From Ruegeria sp. THAF33 (lineage in GTDB: Bacteria; Pseudomonadota; Alphaproteobacteria; Rhodobacterales; Rhodobacteraceae): a stretch of DNA of 64,000 nt. Where the stretch lies: NCBI RefSeq assembly GCF_009363615.1, contig NZ_CP045384.1, positions 164,501 to 228,500 of the forward strand, written 5' to 3'. The translations under genes were made by a program, and so were the position numbers. Every line of letters starts with the position of its first letter. The stretch's first letter is position 1. Below the pieces are notes generated by a model. It searched no databases. It worked only from the letters and a program-made list of their open reading frames with translations, and was not told where the DNA came from. Below, in pieces: positions 43,241 to 52,075 of this stretch.

Positions 43241-43773
43241 TTTTGGAAACCCTTAGACTTTTTTTCCTGTTTGTCGTTGCAGCCAGTATCTTGCCGCTAA
43301 GCATTCTTGCTGCGCGAAACTACGCACGCAGCAAACGGACAATCGTAGAGGGCATGGCACGGTTGGACGAAGAAACTCTGGATCGATTGGGGTGGGAGGC
43401 AAGAGAATATATCGGCACATTCGACCTGTTTGCCCCATTCCGGATGGGATGGGCAGCTTGGGGATTGGCGGTGCAAAAACAAAGCGCCGTGTTGCAACGT
43501 ACCCTTCTTCAAGGTTTGCCAGACTCAGTCGTTTTGCCAAACGAAATCAGACGATCACTTCGCAGGTATCGGTGCTATTTCTGGTCGTTTTTCGCGCCTG
43601 TGGCGGTTTTGGTGCTCTTTTTCGCTTTCATTCGCTTGAGCCATGTCCTGGTCGACTTTTCCGGACTTCCTTTGAGCCTGTGTTTCATTTTGCTTGGTGC
43701 GGGTAGTGGGGTTTGGATTTTTTCACCGCTGGAGAAATTCCAAAAATGGCCGGAAATCGAGGACCCATCATGA
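43237..43773 (+). CDS. Unknown membrane protein inside the molybdenum operon
   Basis: 178 residues. A hydrophobic helix at 8-26 (LFFLFVVAASILPLSILAAR), a soluble middle, then two helices at ~118-137 and ~148-165 (FWSFFAPVAVLVLFFAFIRL, LPLSLCFILLGAGSGVWIF). Not recognised. It overlaps both the fdhD stop and mobA start by four bases, so it is cotranscribed, but there is no evidence that it acts in cofactor synthesis. G+C is visibly lower than in its neighbours. Confidence 0.65.
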   Translation: MILETLRLFFLFVVAASILPLSILAARNYARSKRTIVEGMARLDEETLDRLGWEAREYIGTFDLFAPFRMGWAAWGLAVQKQSAVLQRTLLQGLPDSVVLPNEIRRSLRRYRCYFWSFFAPVAVLVLFFAFIRLSHVLVDFSGLPLSLCFILLGAGSGVWIFSPLEKFQKWPEIEDPS

Positions 43774-44414
43774 CGAAACCGCTTGGCGTCATTCTTGCAG
43801 GCGGGCAGGCCACACGTATGGGTGGTGGCGACAAAGGTTTGCTGCAGATCGGGGGGCAGAGCCTGCTATCCCATGTGATTGACCGTCTGTCCCCACAGGT
43901 AAGTGGGTTGGCGTTGAACGCGAATGGCGACCCTGAGCGCTTCGCTGATCTGGGCCTGCCCGTCCTGCCTGACACGATCGAAGGGTTTGCCGGGCCTCTG
44001 GCCGGTGTGCTGGCCGGGCTCGACTGGGCGGCAGAGCAGGGGGCGGACTGCATCGTGACAGCTGCTGCGGATACGCCATTTTTCCCGCGCGATCTGGTTA
44101 CGCGACTGACGCAGGCTGCGGAAGGGCAGGTACACCCGTTGGTCTTGGCCACCACGCCGCGTACGGGCGACGAGGCGCTGAAATCCGGAGGCGGCAAGCG
44201 AGTCAACCGACACCCGACATTCGGGCTTTGGCCCGTGGCGCTGCGCGATGATCTGCGGGCGGCGCTGATGGACGGGTTGCGCAAGGTGGTGCTGTGGACC
44301 GACAAACATGACGGGCGCGAGGCATTGTTCAGCGCCGACCCGTTTGATCCGTTTTTCAACGTCAACACGCCTGAAGATCTGGACCGTGCCCGAAAATTGC
44401 TGGAGCAGGCATGA
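43770..44414 (+). CDS. mobA: Molybdenum cofactor guanylyltransferase MobA
   Basis: 214 residues. Transfers GMP from GTP to molybdenum cofactor, giving the bis-MGD form used by formate dehydrogenase and related oxidoreductases. LAGGQATRMGGGDKGLLQI holds the GTP-binding loop and Lys; AADTPFFPRDLV provides the metal-binding aspartate; HPTFGLWPV and FFNVNTPEDL follow. The ATG at 43770 follows GAGGACCCATC, and shares bases with the upstream stop. Confidence 0.94.
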   Translation: MTKPLGVILAGGQATRMGGGDKGLLQIGGQSLLSHVIDRLSPQVSGLALNANGDPERFADLGLPVLPDTIEGFAGPLAGVLAGLDWAAEQGADCIVTAAADTPFFPRDLVTRLTQAAEGQVHPLVLATTPRTGDEALKSGGGKRVNRHPTFGLWPVALRDDLRAALMDGLRKVVLWTDKHDGREALFSADPFDPFFNVNTPEDLDRARKLLEQA

Positions 44415-44902
44415 GGGTCTATGGCGTCACGGGCTGGAAGAATGCCGGCAAAACCGGGCTGATGGAACGGCTGGTGGCCGAGATCACCAGCCGGGGCTTT
44501 ACGGTCTCTACGGTCAAGCACGCGCATCACAGCGTCGATGTGGATCAGCCGGGCACCGACAGTTACCGGCACCGCGTTGCGGGGGCCAGCGAGGTATTGC
44601 TTGCCTCGGGGCAACGCATTGCTTTGATGCAGGAATTGCGGGGCGCGCCTGAACCGCCGCTGGCCGAGCTGCTGGCGCGGCTCTCGCCGGTCGATCTGGT
44701 GTTGGTCGAAGGCTTCAAGCGCGAGGACCACCCCAAAATCGAAGCGTATCGTGTTGAGGCGGGCCATGCGCTGATGGCACCTGAAAATGGCACCATCCGC
44801 GCGGTGGCCAGCGACACTCCGCTGGATCTGGACCGCCCGGTCTATGATCTGGACGATACCGCCGGGATTGCTGACTTCATCCTGAAAGAGGTCGGTTTGT
44901 GA
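44411..44902 (+). CDS. mobB: Molybdopterin-guanine dinucleotide protein MobB
   Basis: 163 residues, GTP-binding helper of MobA. Walker A is GWKNAGKTGLMERL at residues 6-19, KHAHHSVDVDQPGTDSYRHR is the family signature, and VLVEGFKREDHPKIEAYR is the later G-type motif. Overlaps mobA and the next gene by four bases each. Confidence 0.93.
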   Translation: MRVYGVTGWKNAGKTGLMERLVAEITSRGFTVSTVKHAHHSVDVDQPGTDSYRHRVAGASEVLLASGQRIALMQELRGAPEPPLAELLARLSPVDLVLVEGFKREDHPKIEAYRVEAGHALMAPENGTIRAVASDTPLDLDRPVYDLDDTAGIADFILKEVGL

Positions 44903-46968
44903 GTCTGTTCCAGACCTTTGCAATGGTGGATTGGTCTGGCGGAAACGACACCGGGCCGACCCCGCGCAAGGATGCGATCTGGGCCTGCATTGTACGAAAC
45001 GGAAAAGCGCTTGACCCCGAATACCTGCGCAACAGGCAGATAGCCGAGCAGAGGTTGGATGCTCTGATCCGCGCCGAACTGAAGGCCGGTCGCCGCCTGC
45101 TTCTTGGGTTCGATTTTCCTTTTGGATATCCTTGCGGCTTCGCACGGGCGATGACCGGAACGGACGATCCGCTGGCGTTGTGGGATTGGTTCGACCAACA
45201 AGTCGAGGATTCTCCGAAGGCCAATAACCGCTTTGATCTGGCGGGTCGGATCAACCTTCAGTTTGGCGGCCGTGGTCCGTTCTGGATGAATGGATTGCGC
45301 CGAGATATTGACGGCCTGCCGCGTACCAGATCGGACTATTCCAACCCGTTCCCGAACCGTCGTGTCGTTGAGACTTTGGCAAAAGGAAGCTTCACCTGCT
45401 GGCAGATGGCAGGGGCAGGCGCGGTTGGTGGCCAAGTCATGATGGGGCTGCCGATTCTGAACCGGCTTCGCCATCGGTTTGCCGGGCAAATCTCGGTCTG
45501 GCCGTTCGAGCCGCTGGATAAACCTGTCGCCTTCGTGGAAATCTGGCCGTCTTTAACACTTGGCGCGGCACCGGATGGGCGGATCAAGGATGCCTGGCAG
45601 GTTGAACAGGTCGCCTTGACTCTGTCGCGTTTGACAGAGCAGGAGTTGGATGCGCAATTGAACGTCTCAGCGGCAGAGGAAGGTTGGATATTGGGTGTGC
45701 CACAGGACAAGCCGAACATAGCCCCGCCCCCGTTGCGGAACGATTGCTTCGCGTTGCCCGCCGGGGTCAACTGGACACCGGTGGATGAGGCGTTGGCCTG
45801 TTTGCGTGACAGGCTGCACCCGATTACCGCATCTGAGACGATGGCGCTGACCAAGGCATGCGGGCGCGTTCTGGCCGGGGATGTGGTCGCCCGACGTTCG
45901 AACCCGCCGCAACCGAATACGGCCGTCGATGGGTACGGTTTTGCCGGTCCCGCCCCTGATGGCCCGCAGATCATGCCATTGGTTGACGGGCGCGCGGCGG
46001 CAGGGATCCCGTTCGACGGTGTCGTGCCTGAAGGTTGGGCCTTGCGCGTGCTGACGGGGGCGGCGCTGCCTGCCGGTGTCGATACGGTCATTCTGGAAGA
46101 GGATGTCACGGTCAAGGACGGCCACATAGCCTTCCACGGCCCGCTGAAAAAAGGCGCCAACACACGGCGCGCGGGAGAAGATGTGACCGCAGGCGATGTC
46201 GCCCTTCCTGCAGGGCGCAGGCTGACCCCTGCCGATCTTGCGCTGCTGTCTGCCGTGGGGATCGCCGAAGTCAACCTGCGCAAACCGCTTCGCGTGGCCG
46301 TGGTCTCTACGGGTGATGAATTGCTCGAAGCCGGAGAGAGCGCTGGTCCGGGTCAGATTTTCGACGCCAATCGCCCGATGCTGCTGTCCTTGATCGACCG
46401 GATGGGGTTCGTGCCCGTGGATATGGGGCGTGTTTCGGATGATCGGGACGCTTTGCGGGATCGATTGGATCAGGCCGCGAAACAGGCGGATGTGATTTTG
46501 ACCAGTGGTGGCGCGTCAGCGGGTGAGGAAGACCATGTTTCGGCCCTGTTGCGTCAGGCCGGTGCGATGCAGCACTGGCGCATTGCGTTGAAACCCGGGC
46601 GGCCGCTGGCTTTGGGTTTGTGGTCTGGCGTGCCGGTGTTTGGCCTGCCCGGAAATCCGGTTGCCGCCATGGTCTGTACGTTGATCTTCGCGCGTCCGGC
46701 TTTGGGGTTGATGTCCGGTGAAGGCTGGGCTGAACCGCAAGGTTTCGAAGTGCCTGCCGCCTTTGAAAAGCGCAAGAAGCCCGGTCGCCGGGAATATCTG
46801 CGCGCCCGAATGCGGGATGGGCGGGTCGAGGTCTTCCACTCGGAAGGATCAGGCCGGATCAGTGGCCTCAGCTGGGCTGAAGGGTTGGTCGAAATCGAGG
46901 ACGGTACGCGTCATGTCAAACCGGGCGATATGGTCCGTTTCCTTCCGTATGGAAGTTTCGGGTTGTGA
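44899..46968 (+). CDS. moeA: MoeA molybdotransferase fused to an RNase H-like (DUF429-like) domain
   Basis: 689 residues in one uninterrupted frame. Residues ~291-689 are a full MoeA (VDEALACLRDRLHPITASE, GRVLAGDVVAR, DGYGFAGP, MPLVDGRAAAGIPF, DTVILEEDV, STGDELLE, TSGGASAGEEDHV, LPGNPVAAMV), which inserts molybdate into molybdopterin-AMP. Residues 1-~288 form another domain: MVDWSGGND with Asp11, LLGFDFPFGYPCG with Asp72, VEIWPSLTLGA with Glu, the D...D...E order of RNase H-like DUF429-type proteins. Such a fusion is odd: no known step of cofactor synthesis uses a nuclease. It overlaps mobB and the GNAT gene. Confidence 0.9.
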   Translation: MSLFQTFAMVDWSGGNDTGPTPRKDAIWACIVRNGKALDPEYLRNRQIAEQRLDALIRAELKAGRRLLLGFDFPFGYPCGFARAMTGTDDPLALWDWFDQQVEDSPKANNRFDLAGRINLQFGGRGPFWMNGLRRDIDGLPRTRSDYSNPFPNRRVVETLAKGSFTCWQMAGAGAVGGQVMMGLPILNRLRHRFAGQISVWPFEPLDKPVAFVEIWPSLTLGAAPDGRIKDAWQVEQVALTLSRLTEQELDAQLNVSAAEEGWILGVPQDKPNIAPPPLRNDCFALPAGVNWTPVDEALACLRDRLHPITASETMALTKACGRVLAGDVVARRSNPPQPNTAVDGYGFAGPAPDGPQIMPLVDGRAAAGIPFDGVVPEGWALRVLTGAALPAGVDTVILEEDVTVKDGHIAFHGPLKKGANTRRAGEDVTAGDVALPAGRRLTPADLALLSAVGIAEVNLRKPLRVAVVSTGDELLEAGESAGPGQIFDANRPMLLSLIDRMGFVPVDMGRVSDDRDALRDRLDQAAKQADVILTSGGASAGEEDHVSALLRQAGAMQHWRIALKPGRPLALGLWSGVPVFGLPGNPVAAMVCTLIFARPALGLMSGEGWAEPQGFEVPAAFEKRKKPGRREYLRARMRDGRVEVFHSEGSGRISGLSWAEGLVEIEDGTRHVKPGDMVRFLPYGSFGL

Positions 46969-47558
46969 CGGTCACGATTTCCAGAGGGTTCGCCGATCAG
47001 GAACGCGCGCAAGCGGCGGCACTGTTCTGGCAGGCATTTGCGGCCAAGCTGGGCAAAGTCATGGGGCCGGACGAAAAAGGATTGGCTTTCTTTGAACTCG
47101 CATTGAACCCGGATTTCGCGCTGGTTGCACGGGATGAAACGGGCCGGATGCTGGGTCTAGCAGGTTTCAAGACACGTGACGGCTCTTTTGCGGGGGGCAA
47201 TATGTCTGATCTGGCGCAGGTCTATGGTTGGTTCGGGGCGACCTGGCGCGCCTTGGTTCTGAGCGTGCTGGAGCGCGAACTGAAACCGGGCGTGTTCCAG
47301 ATGGATGGCATTTTTGTCGCTGCCGAGGCGCGCGGCAAAGGAGTGGGCACGGCATTGCTGAATGCCATCAAGTCCGAGGCCCGCAACCGCAACATGTCAG
47401 AGGTTCAGCTTGATGTCATCGACACAAACCCCCGCGCCCGCAGCCTTTACGAGCGCGAGGGATTCCAGCCTGTGGGTCAAGAAAAAACCGGGCCGCTGAA
47501 GTATCTGTTCAATTTCAGCAGCGCGACCAAAATGTCGTGGATAGTCGGGCCGGATTAA
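46965..47558 (+). CDS. GNAT family N-acetyltransferase
   Basis: 197 residues. The acetyl-CoA loop is IFVAAEARGKGVGTALLNAI, with VQLDVIDTNPRARSLYEREG after it. Acceptor unknown. GTG start sharing bases with the moeA stop, last gene of the molybdenum operon by overlap; its stop overlaps by four bases with the converging gene. Its presence may be fortuitous for cofactor synthesis. Confidence 0.87.
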   Translation: MTVTISRGFADQERAQAAALFWQAFAAKLGKVMGPDEKGLAFFELALNPDFALVARDETGRMLGLAGFKTRDGSFAGGNMSDLAQVYGWFGATWRALVLSVLERELKPGVFQMDGIFVAAEARGKGVGTALLNAIKSEARNRNMSEVQLDVIDTNPRARSLYEREGFQPVGQEKTGPLKYLFNFSSATKMSWIVGPD

Positions 47559-48550
47559 TCAAACGTGCCCGCCACGCGACCCAGCAACATGAATGCGCGG
47601 GCCGTTCGGGTTTCACCCAGTTCACTCAGTTCCGCATCGCTTGCCGTGGGTTCGAACTCGGCCATCATCTTGTCAAACCGGCGCAGGAAATGGTGCGCGG
47701 CGTCGCGGAAAATCGGATCCTGTTTCATCCGGGCTGCCGTCAGCGCAAGTGAGGATCTGTCGCGTACGCCGCCCAGCGCCGCCACGGCGCGCCCGCGTGT
47801 ACCTTGGGCGAACTGGCGCCAGATTTCTGGCCGGGCCTTGTCGGGCCGCAGGTCATCCATGTAGATGCCTTCCTGGCTGAGCAGCGTCAGAACATCCTGC
47901 GAAGCTTGCACAAGCTGTGCCGTCTTGCGGTCCTTCAATGCAACACGCAGCGCATTGAACCCCTCAGTGTCATCCTGCGTTTCGGGGAAGTTCAGGGCGC
48001 GGATGAAAACCTCGGTACTCAGCGGCGGTGTGATCTCTTCCGCAGGTGTGCCCAGTTCCAACGAGGTCTGGTCGCCCTGAGAGGAACTCTGCGTGGCCGT
48101 AGCAGAACGCGCCGTGCGTTTGGTCGAGAACGTCGCCAGGGCGTCTTCGGTTTTCCGTGTGGCCGCAGCGATTTCATCCAGCTTTTTGGTAACCGCAGGT
48201 TCATAGGTGCTGGAGGCGCGCTGCTGCTGCGCCACATAGGCCTGCCGGATCGCGTCGATTGCCGTTTGCAACCGCGCACTTTCCTCTCGCATCACCCGGC
48301 TGGCGCGCATCGCGGTGGCCGCAACCCAGATCATCGCCACGGGCATGAACACGGCCAGAAAGGCGACGACAAAGCCACCGTTCTGCCCCTGACCGGGCAG
48401 CACGAGAAAGACGACCGACACCACCAGCCAGATCAGGCTGAGCACCAGTGCGGCAATCTCGATTTCGGTGACAGCCGGAGTCTTCGGGCGATCATAGATG
48501 CCCAGCGACGTCGGCTTTACGGTTTCCGGGTCAGGTTTTGGCCCCGACAT
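47555..48550 (-). CDS. Unknown membrane protein with coiled-coil middle
   Basis: 331 residues. Two amino-terminal helices (ALVLSLIWLVVSVVFLVLPG, GFVVAFLAVFMPVAMIWVA) are followed by a coiled-coil-like region (EESARLQTAIDAIRQAYVAQ, KLDEIAAATRKTEDAL) and a soluble helical carboxy half (RPEIWRQFAQGTRGRAVAAL, AHHFLRRFDKMMAEFEPTAS). It looks like a conserved Rhodobacterales protein; role unknown. Upstream of it and in the same direction is greA, 14 bases away, so cotranscription is likely. Confidence 0.75.
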   Translation of the reverse strand: MSGPKPDPETVKPTSLGIYDRPKTPAVTEIEIAALVLSLIWLVVSVVFLVLPGQGQNGGFVVAFLAVFMPVAMIWVAATAMRASRVMREESARLQTAIDAIRQAYVAQQQRASSTYEPAVTKKLDEIAAATRKTEDALATFSTKRTARSATATQSSSQGDQTSLELGTPAEEITPPLSTEVFIRALNFPETQDDTEGFNALRVALKDRKTAQLVQASQDVLTLLSQEGIYMDDLRPDKARPEIWRQFAQGTRGRAVAALGGVRDRSSLALTAARMKQDPIFRDAAHHFLRRFDKMMAEFEPTASDAELSELGETRTARAFMLLGRVAGTFD

Positions 48551-48564
48551 TACATGCGCTCCGG

Positions 48565-49035
48565 TCAGGCGTACTCGATACTCAGAATTTCGTAAGAGCG
48601 CACGCCGCCGGGTGTGCGCACTTCGACACTGTCCCCTTCATCTTTGCCGATCAGGGCGCGGGCGATGGGGGATTTGATGTTCAGCAGGCCGTTTTCGATA
48701 TTGGCCTCGTATTCACCGACGATCTGCCAGGTCTTTTCTTCCTCGGTATCTTCGTCGACCAATGTGACTTTTGCGCCAAACTTGACCGCACCCGACAATT
48801 TTGCCGGATCGATGACATCGGCCAGCGACAGAATACCTTCCAGTTCTTTGATGCGACCTTCGATGAAGCCCTGTTTTTCACGGGCAGAATGATATTCGGC
48901 GTTTTCCTTCAGGTCGCCCAGCTCGCGCGCCGAGGCGATGGCTTCGATGATCGCCGGGCGTTCAACGGATTTGAGGTTCTTCAGCTCAGCCTCGAGCGCG
49001 GCATTGCCCGCAGGCGTCATCGGGATCTTTTCCAT
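48565..49035 (-). CDS. greA: Transcription elongation factor GreA
   Basis: 156 residues. Rescues backtracked RNA polymerase by stimulating transcript cleavage through the secondary channel. Amino coiled coil from [20 protein letters not shown] with the tip acidic residues in [18 protein letters not shown]; carboxy FKBP-like part contains [20 protein letters not shown] and [17 protein letters not shown]. The start ATG at 49035 gives the normal length; a frame extending to 49050 adds five residues with no site. Confidence 0.96.
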   Translation of the reverse strand: MEKIPMTPAGNAALEAELKNLKSVERPAIIEAIASARELGDLKENAEYHSAREKQGFIEGRIKELEGILSLADVIDPAKLSGAVKFGAKVTLVDEDTEEEKTWQIVGEYEANIENGLLNIKSPIARALIGKDEGDSVEVRTPGGVRSYEILSIEYA

Positions 49036-49062
49036 ACTCTCTACGTCCACGCATAAATTGAG

Positions 49063-49092
49063 TCGCCCCGCCGCACAGGAGCGTCGGGGCGA
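49063..49092 (-). terminator. Hairpin between the VOC gene and greA
   Basis: TCGCCCCG (49063-49070) pairs with CGGGGCGA (49085-49092), eight base pairs with a 14-base loop, between the VOC stop (49267) and greA start. It may end VOC transcription. The rest of 49036-49266 shows no further gene. Confidence 0.45.
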
Positions 49093-49266
49093 ATGTTAGA
49101 TTGGCAGTTACCTGACCCAAATGCCACGTGAATTGCAAGAGGTGACAGCGTCAGCAGCGATCAATTCGCGACTTCGCGCCGTTTTGATTTGGGGTGGGGC
49201 CTGTGCCGATGATCGGGATGCCGCGACCTGCGCCAACGCTGCGATGGGGTGCAAAGCCAAATCATC

Positions 49267-49647
49267 TCAATCATATTGCACCACTTCGAACTCGATCCCG
49301 TTGTCATCACGGAAATAGAACCGGCGCCCTGGTTCGTAATCGGCATGGTTGTGGGGCTCGAATCCTGCCTTGCGAACCTTGTCTTCGGTGGCATCGATGT
49401 CTTCGACCAGAACACCCACGTGGTTCAGCCCGCCGATCACATCATAGCTGCTTTCATCCGACTGCTTCGGGTCGTCAGGTTTGTACAGTGCCAGATACGT
49501 ATGGGCCGAACCGACATGCACGGTGTATCCGCCGGCAATTGCGGGGCCTTCCCAACGGGTTTTCCAGCCAAAGACCTTTTGCATCCAATTGGCCGAGGCC
49601 TTCGGGTCGCGGACAGTGAAGTTGGTGTGTTCAAGCGTCGCCATCAT
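49267..49647 (-). CDS. VOC family (glyoxalase/dioxygenase-fold) protein
   Basis: 126-residue cytosolic protein of two beta-alpha-beta-beta-beta modules: ATLEHTNFTVRDPKASANWM, then NHVGVLVEDIDATEDKVRKA and FYFRDDNGIEFEVVQYD. His (LEHTNF, LNHVGV) and Glu (FEVVQ) positions fit metal binding. The ATG at 49647 follows AGGAGATCCC. Divergent from a SoxR-like gene across 86 bases, so probably under its control: oxidative or electrophile detoxification. Confidence 0.88.
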   Translation of the reverse strand: MMATLEHTNFTVRDPKASANWMQKVFGWKTRWEGPAIAGGYTVHVGSAHTYLALYKPDDPKQSDESSYDVIGGLNHVGVLVEDIDATEDKVRKAGFEPHNHADYEPGRRFYFRDDNGIEFEVVQYD

Positions 49648-49681
49648 GGGATCTCCTGTGTTTTTTGGCTTGTCCCGACTC

Positions 49682-49712
49682 AGCGTAATTTCTAAACCTA
49701 ACTTTAGGTCAA
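49682..49712 (-). promoter_or_regulatory. Candidate SoxR-type promoter of the VOC gene
   Basis: Dyad ACCTAA-AG-TTAGGT (49696-49709; read from the minus strand) lies by a -35 candidate TTGACC (49712-49707) and a -10 candidate TACGCT (49687-49682), with a 19-base spacer, the unusual spacing on which MerR/SoxR activators work. The dyad centre is nearer to the -35 than in soxS, so the fit is imperfect. Confidence 0.5.
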
Positions 49713-49733
49713 GGAATTTTTCATGAGGGTTTG

Positions 49734-50201
49734 ATGGCGGCATCAGAGGGGCTGGCGATTGGCGCATTGGCCCGGCGCACAGGTCTGGCCGTGTCGGCCA
49801 TCCGGTATTACGAAGCGCAGGGTCTGATTTCGCCCTGGCGCAACGCGGGCGGACAGCGGCGCTATCAGCGGGCCGATATTCGGCGGCTGAGCTTTGTCAT
49901 GATTGCGCAGCAGTTCGGCCTGACGCTGCCGGAAATCCGGCGGGTGCTGTCGGGCCTGCCCGGAAACCGCACGCCGACGCCTCAGGACTGGAAGGCGATC
50001 AGCGTACAGCTGAGGGCCCATCTGGATCAGCGAATCGACACCCTGAAACGGTTGCGCGACAATCTGGATGGCTGCATCGGATGCGGGTGTCTGAGCCTGC
50101 CGAAATGCGCGCTCTACAACCCCGATGACCGGGCAAAATCGCATGGTAGCGGTCCCAGGTACCTGATGGGGGATGCACCAGAGGGGGGATGTGTCGAATA
50201 G
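49734..50201 (+). CDS. soxR: Redox-sensitive MerR regulator, SoxR
   Basis: 155 residues. Winged helix-turn-helix LAIGALARRTGLAVSAIRYY, then AGGQRRYQRADIRRLSFVMI. The iron-sulfur cluster segment near residue 117 is CIGCGCLSLPKC, matching the four cysteines of SoxR (CxxCxC...C). It senses redox-active compounds by cluster oxidation. The ATG at 49734 follows GAGGGTTTG. Its divergent partner is a VOC gene, unlike the enterobacterial soxS partner; direct activation of target genes is usual outside enterics. Confidence 0.93.
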   Translation: MAASEGLAIGALARRTGLAVSAIRYYEAQGLISPWRNAGGQRRYQRADIRRLSFVMIAQQFGLTLPEIRRVLSGLPGNRTPTPQDWKAISVQLRAHLDQRIDTLKRLRDNLDGCIGCGCLSLPKCALYNPDDRAKSHGSGPRYLMGDAPEGGCVE

Positions 50202-50325
50202 CGCCCTTGTTACGCCGTGTTTCGATTGACCAATGTCTTTCCGACCATGTAATCAGCCGTGAAACAAAATTGCGCAGATCATGCGGTGACAGCGCCAATT
50301 CGGAAAGTTAGCTAGGGAGCCCGCG

Positions 50326-51972
50326 ATGGCCGAGATTGAACGCGAAGCGATGGAATACGATGTGGTGATCGTGGGTGCAGGTCCTGCGGGACTGTCGGCG
50401 GCCATTCGTCTGAAACAGCTGGATGCCGACCTGAACGTTGTCGTTCTGGAAAAAGGGTCCGAGGTTGGCGCGCATATCCTGTCGGGCGCGGTTCTTGATC
50501 CCTGTGGTCTGGACGCGCTGATCCCGGATTGGAAAGAAAAAGGCGCGCCGCTGAATGTGCCCGTGAAGGACGACAAGTTCTACATGCTGGGTGAAGCAGG
50601 CCAGGTCCGCATCCCGAACTTCCCGATGCCGCCGCTGATGCACAACCACGGCAACTACATCGTTTCGATGGGCAATGTGTGCCGCTGGATGGCGGAACAG
50701 GCTGAAGAACTGGGTGTCGAGATCTTTCCGGGCATGGCGTGCTCGGAAATGGTCTATGGCGACAATGGCGAAGTCAAAGGCGTCGTAGCGGGCGTTTTTG
50801 GCCTTGAGGCAGACGGTTCCTATGGCCCCAACACCGAACCGGGGATGGAGCTGCACGGCAAATATGTCTTCCTGTCAGAAGGTGTGCGCGGGTCGCTGTC
50901 CAAGGAAGTGATCGCCAAATACGACCTGTCTGCCGGCAAAGAGCCGCAGAAATATGGTGTCGGCATGAAAGAGATCTGGGAGATCGACCCTGCCAAGCAC
51001 AAGGAAGGCAGCGTGACGCACACGATGGGCTGGCCACTGGGCAGCAACGCAGGCGGCGGATCCTTCATCTACCATCTTGAAAATAATCAGGTCTATGTCG
51101 GCTTCGTGGTGCACCTGAACTATAAGAACCCGCATCTGTACCCCTATATGGAGTTCCAGCGTTTCAAGCACCATCCCATGGTGGCCGATCTGCTGAAAGG
51201 CGGCAAGCGGGTCGCTTACGGCGCCCGTGCGATTACGGAAGGCGGCTATCAGTCGATGCCGAAACTGGTCGCGCCGGGCGTGGCGCTGTTGGGTTGTTCG
51301 GCGGGCATGGTCAACGTGCCGCGCATCAAAGGCAACCACAACGCGATGCTGTCAGGCAAAGCTGCAGCCGAGGCTGCTTTCGAAGCGATCAAGGCCGAGC
51401 GTTCGGGCGATGAGCTGACGGCTTACGAGACCGAAGTTCGCAATGGCGCGATTGGCTCCGACCTGAAGAAGGTTCGTAATGTCAAACCGATGTGGTCGAA
51501 ATGGGGTCTGACCGCCAGCCTGATGTTGGGTGGTCTGGACATGTGGACCAACACGTTTGGCTTTTCGCTGTTTGGCACGTTGGGCCATGGCAAGAACGAC
51601 GCGGAATCGACCGAGGATGCCAGCAAGCACCAGCCAATCGATTACCCAAAGCCGGATGGAACGCTGTCCTTCGATCGTCTGACGAATGTCTCGTTCGCAG
51701 CGACAAACCACGAGGAAAGCCAGCCCTGCCACCTGCGTCTCGCCGATCCCGAGATCCCCGTGAAGGTCAACCTGCCCAAATACGACGAGCCGGCGCAGCG
51801 GTATTGCCCTGCGGGCGTGTATGAAGTGGTCGAGGATGAGGGCGGCCCACGATTCGTCATCAACTTCCAGAACTGCGTTCACTGCAAAACCTGCGACATC
51901 AAGGATCCCAGCCAGAACATCACCTGGACCACACCGCAGGGCGGCGATGGTCCAAACTATCCGAACATGTAA
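50326..51972 (+). CDS. Electron transfer flavoprotein-ubiquinone oxidoreductase
   Basis: 548 residues. Passes electrons from reduced ETF to ubiquinone in the inner membrane, coupling acyl-CoA dehydrogenases to the respiratory chain. FAD loop: YDVVIVGAGPAGLSAAIRLK; membrane-edge region LDMWTNTFGFSLFGTLGHG; 4Fe-4S part at the end: RYCPAGVYEV and NCVHCKTCDIKDPSQNITW. Probably serves the DmdC-like dehydrogenase at 34.8 kb. Followed by a weak terminator hairpin. Confidence 0.96.
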   Translation: MAEIEREAMEYDVVIVGAGPAGLSAAIRLKQLDADLNVVVLEKGSEVGAHILSGAVLDPCGLDALIPDWKEKGAPLNVPVKDDKFYMLGEAGQVRIPNFPMPPLMHNHGNYIVSMGNVCRWMAEQAEELGVEIFPGMACSEMVYGDNGEVKGVVAGVFGLEADGSYGPNTEPGMELHGKYVFLSEGVRGSLSKEVIAKYDLSAGKEPQKYGVGMKEIWEIDPAKHKEGSVTHTMGWPLGSNAGGGSFIYHLENNQVYVGFVVHLNYKNPHLYPYMEFQRFKHHPMVADLLKGGKRVAYGARAITEGGYQSMPKLVAPGVALLGCSAGMVNVPRIKGNHNAMLSGKAAAEAAFEAIKAERSGDELTAYETEVRNGAIGSDLKKVRNVKPMWSKWGLTASLMLGGLDMWTNTFGFSLFGTLGHGKNDAESTEDASKHQPIDYPKPDGTLSFDRLTNVSFAATNHEESQPCHLRLADPEIPVKVNLPKYDEPAQRYCPAGVYEVVEDEGGPRFVINFQNCVHCKTCDIKDPSQNITWTTPQGGDGPNYPNM

Positions 51973-51982
51973 GCAAAAAACG

Positions 51983-52022
51983 GGCAATGGCGGCGCTGTG
52001 AAGGCTCTGCCATTGCCTCTTG
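51983..52022 (+). terminator. Hairpin downstream of the ETF-QO gene
   Basis: GGCAATGGC (51983-51991) / GCCATTGCC (52009-52017), nine base pairs with a 17-base loop, then TCTTGCC. Follows the stop by 11 bases. Weak tail. Confidence 0.5.
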
Positions 52023-52075
52023 CCTGCCGAAGCCCTAGCTTACCCCTCAGTCAACGATAGCAAGGCAGGATTTCG

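Noticed and set aside
43685..45145. 486-residue minus-strand frame opposite mobA, mobB and moeA
   Set aside because: Antisense to three overlapping molybdenum genes with clear motifs.
49036..49266. Short frames in the gap between greA and the VOC gene
   Set aside because: They overlap the VOC gene or lack a ribosome site and show no conserved features.
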